Shown piece by piece: positions 58,301-64,000 of a stretch of DNA of 64,000 bases. This DNA is from Dolomedes plantarius. Its lineage: Eukaryota; Arthropoda; Arachnida; Araneae; Dolomedidae. The stretch is taken from contig OU015503.1 of the NCBI GenBank assembly GCA_907164885.2, positions 66,454,068 through 66,518,067 on the forward strand. The letters run 5' to 3'. Made by a program: the position numbers and the translations under genes. Every line of letters starts with the position of its first letter. Position 1 is the stretch's first letter. The notes under the pieces are model-generated. The model worked only from the letters and a program-made list of their open reading frames with translations, had not been told where the DNA came from and did not search any database.

Positions 58301-58471
58301 TTAACTCATTTATTTCAATTTTCACCCCGCTTGCGGCACGTGTTATTATTAAATGAAATTTTCAAAATTTTTACCAGTTACTTACTTTCCCAAAAGGAAA
58401 AGAAATAGGGGGTGAGACTTATAAAAATATAGAATTTATTTTTTGCCTATATGCTAAGGGCCACCCTAATA
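55387..58471 (+). mobile_element. 3.1-kb cut-and-paste transposon, superfamily unassigned
   Basis: The ends are TATTAGGGTGGGCCTTA at 55387 and, on the complement from 58471, TATTAGGGTGGCCCTTA, each followed inside by an AGGGGGTGA-type block. The flanks TATATTTA and TATATATA would be an 8-bp duplication with one mismatch if the element is taken to start at TTAGGG, but they are low-complexity. It contains a broken transposase across most of its length. Confidence 0.82.
55796..58156 (+). pseudogene. Transposase with CRHH motif, unnamed family
   Basis: The N-terminal part (from ATG 55796: MALNSILCNHIYLIERETN, an in-frame TGA at about 55919, then LRESARLVISET) is followed after a frame change by LEDLFDIVHSN, EIITIEEDRQFLISQRQKG. 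A GTAAGT...TTTTAG intron of about 101 bp (56369-56469) is likely. The core (56469-57319) has FTTVHWDGKLL (possible first Asp), LCCDTTASNTGTIKG (possible second Asp) and LPCRHHIYELVLKSAFEA. The C-terminal parts are GAFHHARWMRK, WFNAPLACKAPYQDW and VVYDIAERYVKFMEEYNNII with EEQKQCLLQVVKDY. At least four frame breaks. I have met this motif set in unannotated proteins of many animals but cannot assign a superfamily; the Cys-x-x-His motif recalls hAT/P/Kolobok-like transposases. Confidence 0.8.
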
Positions 58472-59745
58472 TATATATATAAATATATATTCATTCTTGT
58501 GCCCGTATTCTAGGGATACATGCTGCTCTACCCTGTGAGGAAAGGTAAAACTTAAATAAGGAAATTCTAAATAATAATTCTATTAATAATTACTGAAATT
58601 TAATTTTGTGTAAATTAGACAATATTGTTATCAGGTCGTCAGATATGGAGTCCCATAAATGTTTTAGTTGCAATATGTGACAAAGTGGAAATATGTAACA
58701 TATTTAAAAAAGACGCCTTTGCCTACATTAATATTAATAGCTCGGGGAAAGAATCTGATCACATAATTTGCGCACGAGAAATTATCCGTCACTTCATAAA
58801 ACGCGCCAAAAAATTGACAAGTAAAAGGGAAAAAAAAAAAAAGAAGTTTCCCATCCACACGCTGACAAAGATATCAGTGGGAAAAAATAATCGATGCGTT
58901 GTGGAGGTAAAAATTGTTTCTTTCAGTAACATGTCACTCACAAAGTAGATAAGGTAGGAGAGAAGTGAACAATAAATTATAAATTTTTTATCAAATTTTA
59001 TTTTACGTGATGCCATAACGCCGGAAGAAAGTCTACGACGAAATCTCGACATTGTTACTAATTCCTCAATGATTAATGATGAAATTTTTGTTGCGTGCTG
59101 TTTGCGAATATTTTATCAAGATTCAAAAGATTTTACGGTTTTATATTCAGTATCATTTTTTATATTCTTATTATTTATATCAAGAATATTCAATTTTATA
59201 AAATTCCGGTACTAAAATATAGTTAACTTATCTTTTGTGACCTTTGACAAGCGTAGTTCGGGCTGATAAACCAATGCAATATTTTGTTTGCTTGGAAATT
59301 CAAGTTAACTATTAATCTGATCCTGTACTTAACTATCTGTACTGTTCGCTGACAATGTTTCTAGTGTTTGTTAATCGCTGAAAAGATAACATTGTTTATT
59401 CTAGACTTTGTAATCCTGTATTATTAAAGAGTGTCTTACTTTTTACCGTTTTTTGTTTTATGTGAATAAGGGTAAATCTCCCATCAAATAACTTTGATTT
59501 AGAGAGTGTGTGTGTGTGGGGGGGGGGATATCGGACCGCACTCCCCATCCATAAATCCTCAGGTCTGTGGTGGGCACATGAATAAACTCGAATACTTACG
59601 AGGGCCAGATGCCAGTCGAAAGTGTTTAGTAGCAGCGTTTATTTCGATTATGAAACAGAAAACAAACTACAAAATATGTGTGCAACTATACTAAGTATAG
59701 CATTTCATGATTTCCATATGGACGCATATAACTTCAATCCTCGTG
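58472..59745. other. Spacer
   Basis: A short TA tract follows the element; a GT/G-run lies at about 59505-59528. No family motif occurs in the ORFs at 58625-58948 or 58789-59052. Confidence 0.4.
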
Positions 59746-60040
59746 AGAAACTAATAATTACAAGATAAAAAGAACTTTTTATATACCATGTTTTTAAATT
59801 TTCTGTTGAATCATATAAACTTGACAATTCTATGTATTAATAAATACTTTTTTAAAATTTTTTTGATGAATCATTCCATCAACTTGAAAGAAAATGAAGT
59901 TAGTTGGAAGTTAACTTTCGTTTAACTTTTCCTTCCCGTCCCGGCCGATAGATGGCTGCACCAGTCTACAAAACAAAATTAACGGAAAATAATAAAAACA
60001 TGGTAAAAGTCTGCTTAAAGCTCCCCCCCCCCCCAATTTT
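59746..60040 (-). repeat. Dispersed repeat family A, copy 2 (inverted, truncated)
   Basis: Reverse complement of the distal part of 9525-9965: TTACAAGATAAAAAGAACTT, CCATGTTTTTAAATTTTCTG, CTATGTATTAATAAATACTT and CCGATAGATGG in inverted order. It is truncated shortly past the TAGACTGGTG point. Confidence 0.85.
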
Positions 60041-60189
60041 TTTTAAAATGCCCAATTTAATTTTTTTTATTATTTTACCTTTTTAAATAGCAATTTTTTT
60101 ATATGTCCTTTCAAATTTGATTGATAGGTTCATCATATGTATGTTATAGTGTATATAAGGGATTAATAAGTTTTCCTGATTGCATTGTA

Positions 60190-60422
60190 TTGGTGTTTTA
60201 AAGATGAAGTTAATACTATGTTGTATTGCTTTTTGTTATTTGATAATGTTCTAGGCTTCTACGCTTCAAATAGCCAATTCTTGGTAAAATGGTACTTTCA
60301 CAATGATTCATGATTATTTTTTTGTGTGTATCAATTTCTGAAAATTTTACCCCCACATCAGTGTTAATGGGCCTCCATCCCGAGTCGTGCCTATAGTCAA
60401 GAACTTTCTAAATTGGACCCTG
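60190..60422 (-). mobile_element. hAT-like end repeat, CAGGGCCCGATTTAG family, copy 2
   Basis: Inverted relative of 35004-35225, ending CTAAATTGGACCCTG at 60422 and sharing CTTCTACGCTTCAAATAGCC and CACAATGATTCATGA. The distal end is approximate. Confidence 0.72.
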
Positions 60423-60545
60423 CTGGGACCTACAGCTTAAAGCCGATTCCGAACGGCTACAAACATTCATGCCAACAGTGAGATTCGAACCCACAGGATC
60501 TGAACCGAATTCTAGCGCCCTAGCCATTCGGCCATCTCCTGACCA
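60423..60545 (-). mobile_element. Short tRNA-derived SINE (tRNA-Leu/Ser-like head)
   Basis: On the minus strand GGAGATGGCCGAATGGCTAG (A box) and GTGGGTTCGAATCTCACTG (B box) are followed by GTAGCCGTTCGGAATCGGCT and TTAAGCTGTAGGTCCC. The acceptor arms do not pair, so this is a SINE and not a tRNA gene. It abuts the hAT-like repeat end. Confidence 0.68.
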
Positions 60546-60749
60546 ACTAGATATAAGAACTAACACCTATAACAATAAATAATCTTACAGTTTGTCGGTT
60601 GCGTTTAAAATGCTACAGCCATCTTTACCAACACGAGGGCGAGTTTGGTCGCAAATATTTTCAAGGTGTTATTGTTCAATTCTTGTTGAGGCGGATGTAT
60701 ACTAACCCTATGGGATTCGCTAACCTCAATGTTAACCTATAGCGAAAAT

Positions 60750-61170
60750 GTACCAAAGAAATGGGCGTCTTGGATTGTTCTACGTAATAGAGAAATAAAT
60801 TTGACACCTCGGAGCATTTTTTGTTTAAAAGAAATGCAAATCTATATATTTAAGTTGCTAAGGCGATTTTTTGGGCTGTCCGTGAGAGAAAACTACTGCA
60901 TCAGTTTAATTCATTTTAGTCTTAAACGAAATATTGTAATATGTAAATTTGTCACATTTACTTTTTCTAACAGCAAATTCTATAAATTAGCGATAATTTA
61001 CAATTGAAATTTGCTTTCCGGGCATGCTCAGTGACATGTTTAAAATCTGTCTTTATATACTCACTTAGCACGAGGAACGCGTATAAACACATTAATTATA
61101 CGATATTACTTAGCATACAAACACATTAATTTGTTTCTGCGCGTGCTCAGTAACATCTTTAAATCTGACT
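60750..61170. other. Spacer
   Basis: An ORF at 60729-61007 has no recognisable motif. GCTCAGT(G/A)ACAT(G/C)TTTAAA(A)TCT occurs twice (61026, 61146). Confidence 0.4.
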
Positions 61171-61171
61171 T

Positions 61172-61358
61172 TAAGGCATGTTCACATTGCAGTCCTTTAG
61201 CGTAAGCTTAAAAATATTGAAGTATATTTAACCAATTACAAACCCCCAAACGATTAGCAACGAAATTGTTAAGGCCTATGATTGGTTTATTTCCGTCTCA
61301 GCGCCATTTTTTTCTTTTACGCTTACGCTAACGGACTGCAATATGAACAGGCCTTTAG
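61172..61358. mobile_element. Short MITE, GCGTAAGC-type TIR
   Basis: The ends are AAGGCATGTTCACATTGCAG, continuing TCCTTTAGCGTAAGC, and on the complement AAGGCCTGTTCATATTGCAG, continuing TCCGTTAGCGTAAGC. TTT-like bases flank both sides. The style (GGC-TGTTCA, short A/T target) is compatible with PIF/Harbinger, but this is not proven. Confidence 0.75.
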
Positions 61359-61809
61359 ATACTTATTAAGCACGAGGCCGCCTAAACACGTTAATTTGTT
61401 TAATCCGAAGAATCTCTCTAGCTCTCTCTTGGCCATTTTTATTTTTAATTAAGTTTGTGAGATATAGAATTAAACTTGGTGGAAATTGTTTATTTCGTGC
61501 TGTTGAGTAACCATATTTCTTTTAGCTGGATTCAATAGTAATTTTTTTAAAGTGTATTTCTTTATTCTGAATATTATGAGTTTCAACATTTGGAAATGAT
61601 GTGTTGAGTATAATTTGTGTATTAGTACATTTATTTACTATCTAGCTGTCATATTTTGACAGGTACCAACTAGTAATAATTTAAAATTTAAATTATTCGG
61701 GGAGGAAATATGGCCTAGTGTTTTACATGCTCTTAAATTCATTTGGCGGAGGCACTATATAAAATGAATCCAGTCGCAAGGTACAGAAAAGTTCAGGCTA
61801 TATGAAAAT

Positions 61810-62250
61810 TCCAATTTTTCCATGTTTTTATTAACTCGCTTTCTTGTTTGTTTGTGTGTGTGTTTGTGTGTTTGTCTAGTACAAATCTTGCAATCGATTT
61901 TTAACTAACTTCCCGACAAGCTAGACATTTGAAACTTTTGGAATAGCTCAGAACACGATGACAATGCATTTTTTTTATACTTTTAGCCATCTGTAAGCAG
62001 AATTGAATTAACTTTCAGTTATGTTCAGTTAATTTTTTCTGTAGACTGGTGCAGCCATCTATCGGCAAGAACGGGAATGAAAAGTTAAACGCAAATTAAC
62101 TTCCAATTAACTTCATTTTCTTTCAAATTGATGGGATAATTCATCAAAAAAAATTTTTTAAGTATTTATTAATACATAGAATTGTCAAGTTTATATGATT
62201 CAACAGAAAATTTAAAAACATGGTATGTAAAAAGTTCTTTTTATCTTGTA
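61810..62250 (+). repeat. Dispersed repeat family A, copy 3
   Basis: Same orientation and extent as 9525-9965, from TTTTATTAACTCGCTTTCTT to TTTTTATCTTGTAATTAT. It includes the same CCCGACAAGCTAGACATTTG and CAGCCATCTATCGGC. Confidence 0.88.
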
Positions 62251-62344
62251 ATTATTATCGGATTATCGGCCTTTATGTAGCCGTAAATAGTAGACATATC
62301 CGTAGGTTAACATTGAGGTGAGCGAATCCAATAGGGTTAGTTCA

Positions 62345-63870
62345 CAACAGTCTTAAGTAGAAGGGTTGTAAACCTTTTGGGACTTCCAAAATTAGAGCGA
62401 AAAATTTCATTCTACACTTTTCCTCTGAAAAGTGAGGGTTTGCTTCACCTTGCGTTTTTATTCTGCATAAATTAGCCATTATTAAAGGTTTTTTTTTAAG
62501 TTTTAACTCTCATTTGAATTTCAAATGATGCGATCTAGTTCAGATATCCGGTTGATCTCGGGACATGGGTTGAAGGTACTTGTATCAGACCCATTTCACT
62601 TGTTCTCTTACTTCTATGATTAGTATTTACTCTTGTATTATACTTTCCCACAAAGCTCCACATCTATTGCCACTTTTTATGCACGTTTCAATTACATATA
62701 TACTGAACATCACAGGACCATAGGACCATAGGAACATGTCATTAACTGTGTTACCTAGGCCATCGCCTTCTAACACAGATATCTCATGAGATTGACAACG
62801 GAGAGCGAAAGTTCCACCGAAATGAGAAAAGGAATGTTCGTTTTTTAATATCTTCGGAAGCTCAAATTGCAACACAAAAGTGAAGCAGAGAGTTTTTTGG
62901 TCAGAGTTTTGGAGGGTGAAATGAAAAGTTCTCATTGGACCTCTCCGGGATCTTCCTGATGCTTCTCTGGTGGAGGCGGAGTCAATAGCTGTCTGAAAGC
63001 TGGTTTTTAATTGGCAGGTAGACAGAGGACGAAGAAGAGTGATTGGATAGAGAGATAAGGTTTAGAATCCGTGAGTTCTAAAACTAGGAAATTTGGCAAA
63101 TCCAAAAGGATATACTCAGAGACAAATAATAAGTGCTAGAATGAAGTTTAAGGATAGTAATACTGAACAATTGGTCGACTGGATCGTTATATCCTTAGCA
63201 GATTTTGGGAATTAAAAATCGAATCAGTCAACCTACCAACATTTGTCAAATTATGTTAATCATACCGCCACTCTGCCGCCCTGCGGTCAATGAATAAATT
63301 GCACTGTTAAGGGCTGATAAGAGATTTGACAGTAAAAATAGATTATTGATTTATGAAAAAAAATCTGATTTATTTTTGCTGGTTTTGATAGGTATGAAGT
63401 CATCTTGCCAGAACTATTAATCATACTTTTTTGAAGCACCAAACTTTTAATGTACAGTTAACAATAAATTTCCCTAAATCGAGAAGATAAATAATGGAAT
63501 TACGCAATTATTCCTAATAATTCAATGATTAATGTGTCTACGGGTAAGTATATAGTCAATTAATCGATATGTGCTCCAGACGTATATTTTCATCTTTTTC
63601 GGATATGGTGATTAATCATTTCATTGTGAATATTAGATTGTTGGATAATATAGTAAGGTTTGGCAGACAGCGATATGAATGCGTAACTGTGATCCTCTGA
63701 ATGAAAATAACATCATATGGTAAAATTTAAACTTCACTGATAAAAACATACATGAATATTGTAGAAAATTGAGAATTATATTGATAGACTCTCAGGTTGA
63801 TATGCACTGGGTTTTTCAAAAGGGTGAGTACAATAATGACTAACAATGTAGATGAATTCTGCCGATCAGT
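62345..63870. other. Spacer with fragments of dispersed repeats
   Basis: CCATAGGACCATAGGA near 62712 and GAATCCGTGAGTTCTAAAAC near 63064 have counterparts at 28600-28740 and (inverted) 34372-34430, marking an unclassified repeat. The minus-strand ORF 62627-62935 overlaps it and has no recognised domain. Confidence 0.4.
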
Positions 63871-63873
63871 GGC

Positions 63874-64000
63874 TCTGGATATATATATATATATATATAT
63901 TAACAGTTCCGTAACTGACTGACTCACTGACTGACTGATATACAACGCACAGACCAAACCACTGGACCTAAAGGGCTGAAATTTTGCAGGGCGATTCTTC
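63874..64000 (+). mobile_element. Helitron 5' end, copy 3, running off the window
   Basis: A TA tract (about 63879-63901) is followed by AACAGTTCCGTAACTGACTG, ACTGACTGATATACAACGCA, CAGACCAAACCACTGGACCT and AAGGGCTGAAATTTTGCAGG. This is the same 5' block as the copies ending at 16178 and 34012, here on the plus strand. The body lies beyond the window. Confidence 0.78.

Larger units (their letters stand above)
60697..62341. repeat. 39-bp inverted repeat bounding 1.6 kb
   Basis: CTAACCCTATGGGATTCGCT... at 60697-60735 recurs as its reverse complement at about 62303-62341 with three or so mismatches. The segment between contains a MITE and repeat A. It may be the TIRs of an element later invaded by others, or two copies of a short repeat. 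No clear target duplication was seen. Confidence 0.55.

Noticed and set aside
59746..62250. Single large palindrome joining the inverted copies of repeat A and the 39-bp repeats
   Set aside because: The order of the two repeats is not mirrored (A then 39-mer on the right, but A outside and unrelated DNA between on the left), so they are separate events.
62627..62935. 102-residue minus-strand ORF as a novel gene
   Set aside because: It overlaps a dispersed repeat segment (CCATAGGACCATAGGA) found elsewhere in the window and shows no domain.

Overview
This window looks like intergenic, transposon-packed DNA from an animal nuclear genome, most likely an arthropod. An arachnid such as a spider is my best guess from the repeat mix, but I cannot confirm it. 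The DNA is clearly AT-rich and has long non-coding stretches. The only spliced-looking genes are decayed transposases with GT-AG introns. I found no convincing host gene, no rRNA and no functional tRNA. Almost every protein-like segment belongs to a mobile element and nearly all are broken.

Left part (1-16 kb). A 298-bp tandem satellite fills 1-1330. A multi-exon P-element-like transposase pseudogene lies on the minus strand (1690-4609) and abuts a Ty3/gypsy integrase tail on the plus strand. Two non-autonomous hAT-type elements follow, with 8-bp target duplications (5638-6614 and 7025-7547). The second carries an internal minisatellite and has a near-twin at 21335-21846. Next come a tRNA-derived SINE, an internally deleted piggyBac element (10317-11797) and a Helitron remnant with the end of its helicase (15239-16178).

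Middle part (16-38 kb). Several copies of one tRNA-derived SINE family have recognisable target duplications. There is a nearly full-length but frameshifted Tc1-like element (23730-25285), jockey-like fragments, and a run of TA-targeting elements (28318-29025, 30677-31648, 31655-32404, 34051-34244, 38353-38837). An unusual 114-bp satellite (35611-37540), in which every unit holds two short hairpins, is embedded beside a mariner C-terminal fragment.

Retrotransposon block (39-46 kb). A BEL/Pao LTR retrotransposon lies inside a jockey-like ORF1. It is rearranged: 5' LTR, primer binding site, gag, protease, RT and RNase H run on the minus strand, whereas the rest of pol and the 3' LTR run on the plus strand. 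The host LINE sequence is duplicated for about 145 bp across the insertion.

Right part (46-64 kb). A Helitron 3' end is followed by irregular repeats, a hAT (GTF2IRD2-like) transposase pseudogene, a 1.4-kb inverted-repeat element and a minisatellite-bearing TA element. A back-to-back chain of five DNA-transposon units runs from 53 to 58.5 kb and ends in a 3.1-kb element whose transposase I recognise as a recurring family but cannot name. The final stretch holds dispersed repeats and another Helitron 5' end at the window edge.

Nothing here works as a pathway. The shared theme is decayed transposons, several of whose short derivatives have turned into tandem arrays.
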